Positions 40,430 to 47,238 of a DNA stretch of 64,000 bases are shown here, piece after piece (the first letter of the stretch is position 1; each line of letters starts with the position of its first letter). The translations under genes were made by a program, and so were the position numbers. A model generated the notes under the pieces. It was given only the letters and a program-made list of their open reading frames with translations. It ran no database searches and was not told where the DNA came from. Source of the stretch: Mogibacterium pumilum. GTDB lineage: Bacteria > Bacillota > Clostridia > Peptostreptococcales > Anaerovoracaceae. Location: the NCBI RefSeq assembly GCF_002243385.1, contig NZ_CP016199.1, forward strand, positions 1,691,113-1,755,112, written 5' to 3'.

Positions 40430-40841
40430 TCTTTTCGCTCCTTTCCATTTATGATTTTTATATTTTTAGGCATAAGAAAAGCAGATAGATTTTTCTTAAA
40501 ATTTTTCTATCTGCTTTTCTTTATTTAATATTTAATTTTCATATTTTAGTATCTTTATGATGATAGGTATCTTCGCTCCCTTTTTCAAAGGGCGCAAAGA
40601 TACACCGACTACATTCGGTGCTTTGCGTTCTTGCAGAAAGCTATACGCTCCGCTAAGGAAACGAAAACGCTAAAGCATTTTTGTTATTCAAGGGGGCTAC
40701 TCCCCCTTAAACCCCTGTGGACTTTGTTTTTTGTAGATTATGATAATCAACAAAAATGCAAAGTGTTAAAATTTCTCTCCACTTTGCACCATCAATTCTC
40801 ATATTTGCTTTTCATAAAAGCCGCCTGTCTAATCCTTATTT
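40430..40841. other. Non-coding region with candidate oriT of the nested element
   Basis: No gene. Three dyads: AGAAAAGCAGATAGA / TCTATCTGCTTTTCT (15-bp perfect arms, about 40477-40521, a possible terminator), CGCAAAG-ata-CACCGA / TCGGTG-CTTTGCG (40590-40626), and AAGGGGG-CTAC-CCCCCTT-like followed by AAACCCC (40690-40715). Hairpin plus downstream C-run next to a relaxase gene suggests oriT. Confidence 0.5.
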
Positions 40842-41282
40842 TTAATCTTCACTTTCTAAAAAATCAGCTTCCATATCTTCATTTAAGTTTTCTTCTTTTA
40901 GATTATCTACACTGTCATTTTTATCATCAGAATTATTAATTTCTTCTACATCAATCTCTTTATCTTTAAGATGAATTTCCGTAAGTTTCTTTAACTTTTC
41001 TCTGTTTCTGTTATCTGATAAAACATAGTCTAAAAAGGCATAGATTAAATCATTATTTGTATCTTCTTGCCTACCCGTAATTTCTCTTTCAAAGGCTTCA
41101 AATACTCCACCCTTTTGAATTTTTCTTTGCGTCTCAGCTTTTCTTTTTAATTGGTTTTTCTTTTGAGTAAGAAGTTTCTTTCTGTTTTGTGCTTTTTCAA
41201 TTCTATCTGCTTCTTTCTCTATTTGTTCCATTACTTTTTCTAATTTCTTCACTTTTAAAGTCTCCTTTCTTTCATCATTCAA
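40842..41282 (-). CDS. Coiled-coil mobilization accessory protein (DUF3847-like)
   Basis: 146 residues. Residues 5-60 are lysine- and glutamate-rich coiled coil (LKVKKLEKVMEQIEKEADRI), then GVFEAFEREITGRQEDTNNDLIYAFLDYVLS, and an acidic tail. This fits small accessory proteins encoded upstream of MobA/MobL relaxases. Function is inferred from context. Confidence 0.55.
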   Translation of the reverse strand: MNDERKETLKVKKLEKVMEQIEKEADRIEKAQNRKKLLTQKKNQLKRKAETQRKIQKGGVFEAFEREITGRQEDTNNDLIYAFLDYVLSDNRNREKLKKLTEIHLKDKEIDVEEINNSDDKNDSVDNLKEENLNEDMEADFLESED

Positions 41283-41404
41283 ATATAATATATAAAAACG
41301 GAGACAACCTTCGTCCCCGTTACTTTCTTACCACTCTTATTCTTTTATATAATATTCTGATGAAAATTATAAGTATCGCTAACTAAAATTTATAATTTTC
41401 ACTT

Positions 41405-42256
41405 CTACGTTTCAATATCCTTCTTTTCAAACCAATAGACACTAATCAACAAATAGATGCATAATGACATTAACATAATAACTATAGCCCTAATAAAAAC
41501 TTCCGTTGTGCTGTTTATAGAAACTGTCCCTATATTTCCAACAATTGAATATGGCATAATGCTGAAGTCTCTTGTTCTGCTTATAATAGTCTGAACAAGA
41601 GGGTCTATAACTTGTAACAAACCTGCACTAGATAAAAGCCCTATTACAACACTGACTATTCTATTTCTTGTTACAATTATCAACATAAGGATAAAACTTG
41701 CAAATGAAACTTGCAATAAAATTTCCATGACTAAAAATGCAATTAGCTTATCAAAATTAATAATATTTAAATATCCAAATGCAAAATTCGATGTGATTAC
41801 TATACTTGCTACTGCACATATAAACTGTAAAACTGTAAAAATCAAAGCCATAATCATACTTGAAAGCATTATTTTTCTACGATTTTCTTTCGTTGTTGCA
41901 ATATGCTGCAAAAATCCCGACTTAGTCTCAGCAGTTATATAACCTACCAAGAAAACAACCAAAAATATCAATAGCAACTTGCTCTGTATATTATTAACTA
42001 TTAAAATATCTGTAGCAACACGTTCCCCTTTACACCATTCTGGCAATGTGCTACCGATATAAACACCCCAATCCTCAGTACCTGACATTTGTTCCTCAAC
42101 AGCTTCTAATAATTTTGGATTCTGTTCATAGTAATTTATATCAGATTTAGTTAATAACACAGAGGAGAACATTATAACTATAGTCGCAAGAAGACATACC
42201 CAAAACATACGGTTTTTAGTCATTCTATAAAAATCCATTTTTATAAAATTAAACAT
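41405..42256 (-). CDS. ABC transporter permease, EpeB/YydJ-like
   Basis: 283 residues with about six membrane helices (MFWVCLLATIVIMFSSVLL, LLLIFLVVFLVGYI, IRAIVIMLMSLCIYLLI). The ABC-2 type fold and the large extracytoplasmic loop after helix 1 (residues 35-90) match the permease of YydIJ-type exporters. It overlaps the ATPase gene by 8 bases. With EpeA it would export the peptide or remove it from the membrane, giving self-immunity as described for the Bacillus system. Last gene of the operon. Confidence 0.75.
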   Translation of the reverse strand: MFNFIKMDFYRMTKNRMFWVCLLATIVIMFSSVLLTKSDINYYEQNPKLLEAVEEQMSGTEDWGVYIGSTLPEWCKGERVATDILIVNNIQSKLLLIFLVVFLVGYITAETKSGFLQHIATTKENRRKIMLSSMIMALIFTVLQFICAVASIVITSNFAFGYLNIINFDKLIAFLVMEILLQVSFASFILMLIIVTRNRIVSVVIGLLSSAGLLQVIDPLVQTIISRTRDFSIMPYSIVGNIGTVSINSTTEVFIRAIVIMLMSLCIYLLISVYWFEKKDIET

Positions 42257-42983
42257 TATCCTGTCCTCCTGTAATCTTCAAAAAATAACTCTCAATATCT
42301 ACATCTAATCTCTTACACTCATTTTGCAATTCTTCATTTGTAAATTCTTTAATAAGTTTTCCACTGTTTATTATTCCATATTTCGTAGCCACTTTTGATA
42401 ACTCACTCAGCATATGACTAGAAATAATCATACTTATTCCCATTTCAACATTGAGTTTGATAATTAAATTTCTTATGTCAACAATTCCTTGAGGATCTAA
42501 CCCATTTATAGGTTCATCTAATATCATTAAATTTGGCTTTCCAACCAATGCCATTGCTATTCCTAAACGTTGTTTCATTCCAACTGAAAAAGACTTTACC
42601 AATTTATTTCTTTCACTATATAAACCAACCAATTTAAGTAATTCATTTATATCATTAAAATTTTTTTCATTTACAAAAATTTTTTTCATTTTTAAATTGT
42701 CATAGGCACTCATATTAGAGATTAAACCCGGTCTTTCTATTAAAGTTCCAATTCGAGCATTGATATTATTTCCCTGCAATAAATCGCCATTTAAAGTAAT
42801 CGTCCCACAAGTTGGTTTCGATAACCCGGAAATCATTTTAAGCAAGGTGCTTTTCCCCGCTCCATTTTTACCTATTAGACCGTAAATATCTCCTTTACAT
42901 AAATTTAAATCTAAATCATTAACGGCTAAATGCCCATCATATTCTTTTGATAATCCCTCAGTACGTAATATATATTCACTCAT
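42249..42983 (-). CDS. ABC transporter ATPase, EpeA/YydI-like
   Basis: About 244 residues: Walker A LIGKNGAGKSTLLKM near 38, a bacitracin-type signature FSVGMKQRLGIAMAL near 133, Walker B LMILDEPINGLDPQG near 155 and the switch ISSHMLSEL. The ATG at 42983 follows GAGGGG by ten bases. Partner of the permease that overlaps it. A strong hairpin lies between this gene and the precursor gene upstream, which would lower its expression relative to the peptide. Confidence 0.82.
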   Translation of the reverse strand: MSEYILRTEGLSKEYDGHLAVNDLDLNLCKGDIYGLIGKNGAGKSTLLKMISGLSKPTCGTITLNGDLLQGNNINARIGTLIERPGLISNMSAYDNLKMKKIFVNEKNFNDINELLKLVGLYSERNKLVKSFSVGMKQRLGIAMALVGKPNLMILDEPINGLDPQGIVDIRNLIIKLNVEMGISMIISSHMLSELSKVATKYGIINSGKLIKEFTNEELQNECKRLDVDIESYFLKITGGQDNV

Positions 42984-43034
42984 TTTCAAGTCGCCCCTCT
43001 CATAGATTTTTGATTCATTTCATTTTACAAATAA

Positions 43035-43092
43035 CATCCGGCACATTTTAATTTAACACTGTTGGCGACTAGCAAAACAAATGTGCCGGATG
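43035..43092 (-). terminator. Hairpin between precursor gene and ABC genes (attenuating terminator)
   Basis: Perfect 14-bp arms CATCCGGCACATTT (43035-43048) and AAATGTGCCGGATG (43079-43092) enclose a 30-base loop. No long T-run follows, so it could be an RNA-stabilising or processing structure rather than a full terminator. The loop carries one arm of a 13-bp inverted repeat whose partner is at 43269-43281. Confidence 0.65.
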
Positions 43093-43281
43093 CATTAAAT
43101 TTATTCAGTGTTTACTTGAATATACTATTTGTGAACAAAGAACCAACGTCCTATAATACAAGTAGGGCTTTCTAATGTTTCCATTTCTTCAAGATCGCTT
43201 AAATCCATAAAAAACTTTTTCATGATATCTATCCTCCTTTCCTTAAAATTTTTAGTTATATAATAAGAAGTCGCCAACAGT
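43058..43281. repeat. 13-bp inverted repeat bracketing the precursor gene
   Basis: ACTGTTGGCGACT at 43058-43070 and its exact reverse complement AGTCGCCAACAGT at 43269-43281. The second arm begins in the protease stop codon; the first is in the loop of the hairpin downstream of the peptide gene. In RNA, the two would pair around the whole peptide message. Confidence 0.8.
43125..43223 (-). CDS. Epipeptide-like RiPP precursor peptide
   Basis: 32 codons, ATG 43223 to TAG 43125, with a near-ideal AAGGAAAGGAGG site eight bases upstream. The leader (about 1-19) is acidic and amphipathic (MKKFFMDLSDLEEME); the tail is CIIGRWFFVHK, hydrophobic and aromatic. The gene stands alone between the M50-type protease and the ABC exporter genes. 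The Bacillus epipeptide precursor YydF/EpeX likewise carries an aromatic W-Y-F-V block, and its enzyme makes D-Val and D-allo-Ile. By analogy Val30 and Ile23 or Ile24 are candidate epimerization sites. The single Cys22 is unlike the Bacillus peptide. Assignment rests on context, ribosome site and tail motif. Confidence 0.75.
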   Translation of the reverse strand: MKKFFMDLSDLEEMETLESPTCIIGRWFFVHK

Positions 43282-44054
43282 TACAAAATCGCAAAAACTC
43301 CCTCATATCCCATGCAACGCAATATGGAGTCTAGTATCGTAATTCCCATAAATATGAAGAATATATACTTGGCAATATCTGAAATCAAATTGTGTTTTAA
43401 TTTAAAGTCTTTCACATTCATTAAAGTATTTATAAAGATATGGTATCCATCCGTCTTCATTCCGCCAAATGGTATTAGATTGTATACCGGGCCCCATATA
43501 ACTATACGCAGAAGATATTCAGAATTTGGTACTAATAGCAAGGTTAATCCAAATGTTATTAGATTAACCATCACCCCCGCATAATACACAAAAGCTCTTC
43601 TATATCGTGGCAATATATATGAATCTGTGGTATCTGTTACAATAGCGGGGAAAAGATAATAATATATTTTTAATCGTATCTTTCCGTATTTTCTTTTATA
43701 AATTTTCATTGTCATCGCATGACCTAATTCGTGCGTAACTATGCTCATAACAACATACATAGCAGAGTATACATACATACTAGTATTAAAACTTTCAGCA
43801 CGATATATGTTCGAATAATTCAACGCCACGTATATTCCTAAGAAAATAGATGCTAATATCAATATAACAAAAATAGAATCCCATAAATTCCATTTTATTT
43901 CTTCAATTTTCCTAAAGTTTATATTTTGCGAAGCATAGAAATTCTTCTTAAAATAATACCGATTTTGCTCTATATCTTTTATGAAACAGTCCCCATTACT
44001 TTCCTCAATTACCTCATAATACTCACTACTCATATATAACGGTAATTTTCTCAT
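43281..44054 (-). CDS. M50-type membrane zinc protease, EpeP/YydH-like
   Basis: 257 residues. The metalloprotease motif HELGH is at 108-112 within a membrane segment (YVVMSIVTHELGHAMTM). Other helices lie at about 58-78, 150-170 and 225-245, and GGMKTDGYHIFINTLM resembles the second conserved M50 block. It would cleave the modified precursor in the membrane, as proposed for YydH. The start overlaps the radical SAM stop by 4 bases (ATGA). Confidence 0.82.
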   Translation of the reverse strand: MRKLPLYMSSEYYEVIEESNGDCFIKDIEQNRYYFKKNFYASQNINFRKIEEIKWNLWDSIFVILILASIFLGIYVALNYSNIYRAESFNTSMYVYSAMYVVMSIVTHELGHAMTMKIYKRKYGKIRLKIYYYLFPAIVTDTTDSYILPRYRRAFVYYAGVMVNLITFGLTLLLVPNSEYLLRIVIWGPVYNLIPFGGMKTDGYHIFINTLMNVKDFKLKHNLISDIAKYIFFIFMGITILDSILRCMGYEGVFAIL

Positions 44055-44995
44055 TTCGCAACAGTTTCCTTCAACTCTCTTATCATTCCTTCTACATGCT
44101 CATAGTATAAATCAACCTTATTATCTTTAAATAATATTGAACATAACTCACAAGGACTAACAACTTTATTTGGAACATCCATTTTTAATTTTTCTCTTGC
44201 ATAGTCTACATAGAAAGAGAAATTTGCATTTCTTAAAAAGTACAATAAAGCATTATTTTTTAATAGTTTCATAACTTCGTGTAAATTAAGTTCATTAAAA
44301 TTACCAACAGACAAATCCATATCTACAACTGCTTGCGAGCAACATGGGTAGACTTTACCGTCATATAAAACAACCAGATTACCACCATATTCACACTTGC
44401 ACGTATCTACATTAATTGTTCTATCAAAATCGTCAATCGAAAAGTTAACGGCAGCCCTACCTGAAGGCAAGCAAGGAGCTACTTTAATATCCGATGTATA
44501 TATAGCATCTCCAAGCCTATCAACAATATGACCAATATTCTCATTTTTCACTTTTACTATTGAAATTGCCGTTGGTATATTCAAATCAGTTGCCGCACGT
44601 AAGACATTACGAACATTGTTAACATCAACATATTTTTCATGGTATGAATCGAAGCTTAAACTCAAAAAATTCAATCCCTGTGATTTCAATGCACCTAATT
44701 TCTCCAATGCAACACTCTCTGTGTTTGCCCAAAATGCATTAGTTATTGCATTTACCCTTTTGCCCGCATTTCTTGCTTTTGATACAAGTTCAAGCAAATC
44801 ATCATACAACAAAAATGGTTCTCCACCAGTAAATGCTATCGTTTTTACTTCTTCTATGTCTTTAGACTCTTCTATATATTGTTTAACCCTATCTAAATTT
44901 AAAGTTTCTTTATCTGTTGGACATGAAGAAAAACAACAAATTTCACATGCAGCAGTACATCTCTTTGTTAATGCAAATGCAAGTGTGTCATACAT
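44051..44995 (-). CDS. Radical SAM peptide epimerase-like enzyme, EpeE/YydG-like
   Basis: About 314 residues. The SAM-binding cluster motif C13-x3-C17-x2-C20 sits in RCTAACEICCFSSCP, and TGGE is at 56-59. The C-terminal part has C199-x-C201, YPCC (C218, C219) and CELC (282-285), a SPASM/twitch-like auxiliary cluster region. The CCFSS pattern after the third cysteine and the PCC motif are those I know from YydG, where a cysteine in this region donates the hydrogen atom for L-to-D epimerization. The ATG at 44995 uses GGGAGGG seven bases upstream. Alternative: a thioether-forming RaS enzyme acting on Cys22 of the precursor. Confidence 0.85.
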   Translation of the reverse strand: MYDTLAFALTKRCTAACEICCFSSCPTDKETLNLDRVKQYIEESKDIEEVKTIAFTGGEPFLLYDDLLELVSKARNAGKRVNAITNAFWANTESVALEKLGALKSQGLNFLSLSFDSYHEKYVDVNNVRNVLRAATDLNIPTAISIVKVKNENIGHIVDRLGDAIYTSDIKVAPCLPSGRAAVNFSIDDFDRTINVDTCKCEYGGNLVVLYDGKVYPCCSQAVVDMDLSVGNFNELNLHEVMKLLKNNALLYFLRNANFSFYVDYAREKLKMDVPNKVVSPCELCSILFKDNKVDLYYEHVEGMIRELKETVAK

Positions 44996-45075
44996 AATAA
45001 ACCCTCCCATGGTGTAATTACCAAACTCTTATATAAATAATGCAAGCAATAATAACTATTCAGAAGTCATTTAAG

Positions 45076-45267
45076 TTATTCGCATATAAAAAGATCATCC
45101 AAACTAACTTCTAAAAGTTTCTTTATTTTACACGCTAACTTCAAGGAGGGTGTTGCTCCCCCTCTCTCTACACTACTAATGAATTGTTGAGATACCCCAA
45201 TCATCTCCGCCAAACATTTTTGACTTATACCTTTAGCTATCCTTAATTCTGCAATTCTATTTGCCAT
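45076..45267 (-). CDS. Small Xre-family HTH regulator of the peptide operon
   Basis: 63 residues, almost only the HTH: IAELRIAKGISQKCLAEMIGVSQQFISSVERG, then a short dimerization tail. The ATG 45267 is used because the longer frame runs through its own promoter. It lies 80 bp upstream of the radical SAM gene in the same direction, and a perfect 9-bp palindrome overlaps its -35 box, so it probably represses itself and the operon. Confidence 0.85.
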   Translation of the reverse strand: MANRIAELRIAKGISQKCLAEMIGVSQQFISSVERGGATPSLKLACKIKKLLEVSLDDLFICE

Positions 45268-45295
45268 TATAATTAAAACCCCTTTTTTTATTTGA

Positions 45296-45337
45296 ATTAT
45301 ACCATATAGTTTGACAATATACAAGTAATACTTGTAT
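45296..45337 (-). promoter_or_regulatory. Promoter with palindromic operator for the Xre regulator
   Basis: Minus strand: -35 TTGTAT (45319-45324), 17-bp spacer, -10 TATAAT (45296-45301). The perfect dyad ATACAAGTA-T-TACTTGTAT (45319-45337) overlaps the -35 box. Confidence 0.8.
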
Positions 45338-45587
45338 AACATTAAATAATTGTCGGTTACACCTGATATAGTTCCTATCCCCGAATCTCATAGCGACGTT
45401 TTCTTCTAATTGGCAGGCTCTCTTCTAAAGTTTAGAAAGTCATCGCCTACTTCCCCATAGATACATATCCTTACAGACCGCTCATTCAATTGTCAAAGAA
45501 CAATTTTCTTTGTGTCTGTATGATATTGTATTTTTGCTATTCTTCCCGTATGTCCTAAATCTTGGAATATTTCATTTTGTTCCCACT
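45338..45587. other. Non-coding spacer between divergent regulators
   Basis: About 250 bases without a gene between two oppositely oriented HTH genes. It contains TTGTCAAAGAACAA, a motif often seen near rRNA operons, but no rRNA or tRNA was found. Nothing else recognised. Confidence 0.4.
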
Positions 45588-45619
45588 TTTCCATAATTGT
45601 GGAAATGGTATGGTATAAT
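45588..45619 (+). promoter_or_regulatory. Promoter/operator of the second HTH regulator
   Basis: A near-perfect dyad TTTCCATAATTGTGGAAA (45588-45605) is followed by the extended -10 TGGTATAAT (45611-45619). AAGGAGG sits nine bases before the ATG at 45658. Confidence 0.55.
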
Positions 45620-45657
45620 ATTTATAAGAATATTTTGTATCAAGGAGGTTATCTATT

Positions 45658-46467
45658 ATGAAGTGTAAAATAACCTTACAGGAACGCTTAAAAGATTTAA
45701 GAGTTGCACATAATCTAAATTTAGAGGAATTGGCTAAACTAACAGGCATTTCAAAATCTGCTTTAGGTAACTATGAAAATGATGATTATAAAGAAATAAA
45801 TCATGGGAATTTAGTTACACTTGCACAATTTTATAAGGTATCCACTGATTACTTGCTTTGTCTTACAGAAAACAAAAATCACTCAAATACAGATTTAACT
45901 AATCTACACTTGAGTGATAATATGATTGATTTATTACTAAGTGGTTCTATCAATAACCGTTTACTTTGTGAAATTGCTACACATGATAAGTTTAAGGAGC
46001 TTATGGCTGATACGGAGATTTTTGTTGACGGTGTTGCTACTAAACGATTTAATGACTTAAATTCTTCTCTTGAAACTGTAAGGGCTGAAATCATAAACCA
46101 AAATCCTAATGTATCTAATGACCATACTTTAAGAACTCTATCGGCTGCTCAAGTCGGTGAAGAGGACTTCTTTTGTCATATTACCCATAAAACATGGGAT
46201 AGTATTATAAAAGATATTCGTAAAAATCATGAACAGGATATTGACAGTATTCCTGAAGATGATACTGCCTTATCATTACAGAAAATTCGTCAGATTATGA
46301 TTTCTTCCGGAAATAACATGGACAAATTCATTGAGATTTTCTGTAATTCCTTTCAGCTAAAATATAAAAGGTTATCTGAAGATGAAAAGGAGTTATTAAG
46401 AAAATTATTCAAAAAATCTCCTATCATTAAAAACTCCGGTATCAATTTTAGAAAAAGAAAAAAATAG
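45658..46467 (+). CDS. Xre-family HTH regulator of the nested element
   Basis: 269 residues. The N-terminal HTH (ERLKDLRVAHNLNLEELAKLTGISKSALGNYEN) is followed by FYKVSTDYLLCLTENK, a typical Xre pattern, and about 190 residues of unknown domain. It is the rightmost gene of the element, divergent from the peptide operon, and may control recombinase or mobilization genes. AAGGAGG and a promoter-operator are present upstream. Confidence 0.8.
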   Translation: MKCKITLQERLKDLRVAHNLNLEELAKLTGISKSALGNYENDDYKEINHGNLVTLAQFYKVSTDYLLCLTENKNHSNTDLTNLHLSDNMIDLLLSGSINNRLLCEIATHDKFKELMADTEIFVDGVATKRFNDLNSSLETVRAEIINQNPNVSNDHTLRTLSAAQVGEEDFFCHITHKTWDSIIKDIRKNHEQDIDSIPEDDTALSLQKIRQIMISSGNNMDKFIEIFCNSFQLKYKRLSEDEKELLRKLFKKSPIIKNSGINFRKRKK

Positions 46468-46582
46468 TTTGCAAAAACTCTTTAATCCATTAAGTTTTAA
46501 TAATCGTAAGTAGGCTTGATAATTTGTATTTTATATTTGAGGTTATTCTATATTGGAATAACTTCTCTTATAGAATACAACA

Positions 46583-46860
46583 TCATGCAGATTATTTTTA
46601 TCAATAATCATGCTTATAAGCTCATAGCAAAGAACATAGGTAATGACAAGTCCCGCGATGGGAACGATCACATTTTCCGACAAGGTTTTTATCATGGAAA
46701 ATACGCTGCCGTTCCAGCCCTGCGGGGTCTTGCCTACCTCTGCCGCTATGGTTCCTACCTTTTCGTTGACATCGCCAAGCAGAGCTTCAAGATTTCCCTG
46801 AATGGAGCCGATTAAAATTTCCTTGATCCATTCATTGATTGCATCAAGTATGCTCTGCAC
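46583..46860 (-). pseudogene. TrbL-like conjugal transfer protein, N-terminal part
   Basis: 92 native codons from ATG 46860 (MQSILDAINEWIKEIL..) with one membrane helix (VIVPIAGLVITYVLCYEL) end at MIIDKNNLH, then the frame enters the inserted element and stops after about 13 foreign codons. Its C-terminal part is at 32830-33423. Confidence 0.85.
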
Positions 46861-46871
46861 CTTTTACCTCC

Positions 46872-47087
46872 TTATCCGAATAATCCGCGAAGAAGCGGAA
46901 CAAGGGTTGTACCGATAAGGGCAACGCCTCCTCCTGCCATAAGCTGCTTGATGCCCTGACTCTTCGCGCCGGGATTGTCGTTTCCATATCCTTCCAACAG
47001 GTTTACGATGCCCCAGATTCCAAGACCTGCGCCAAGTGCGATAACAAGTGTCTGTAATACTCCGACTGCTGAATTAAAAAATCCCAT
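46872..47087 (-). CDS. Maff2-family mobile-element membrane protein
   Basis: 71 residues with two hydrophobic segments (VGVLQTLVIALGAGLGIWGIV, LMAGGGVALIGTTLVPLL) and the conserved NLLEGYGNDNPGAKSQG between them. This is the VirB2/pilin-like small protein found upstream of trbL in Tn1549-type elements. The ATG 47087 is chosen over upstream ATGs that extend into non-conserved sequence. Confidence 0.82.
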   Translation of the reverse strand: MGFFNSAVGVLQTLVIALGAGLGIWGIVNLLEGYGNDNPGAKSQGIKQLMAGGGVALIGTTLVPLLRGLFG

Positions 47088-47238
47088 AGATTCATCCTTT
47101 CTGCCGATACCTCGGCTAAACATAAATTTTGCTGTTTTCCTCATAAAAAAACCGCCGGATTGGCGGATAAGCATTCAGGCATCAGGCGCCCGCGCTCTAT
47201 ATACTGCTGTCTTATAGATCAAGTTTTTCCTCCTTCTT

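Noticed and set aside
44051-45010. Radical SAM protein as an anaerobic sulfatase-maturase or a PQQ/mycofactocin-type enzyme
   Set aside because: No sulfatase or redox-cofactor genes nearby; the CCFSS cluster motif, the small peptide gene and the protease-ABC set fit an epipeptide-like locus better.
45361-45500. Possible rRNA or tRNA remnant
   Set aside because: Only a short motif (TTGTCAAAGAACAA) resembles rRNA flanks; no cloverleaf or rRNA core could be traced.
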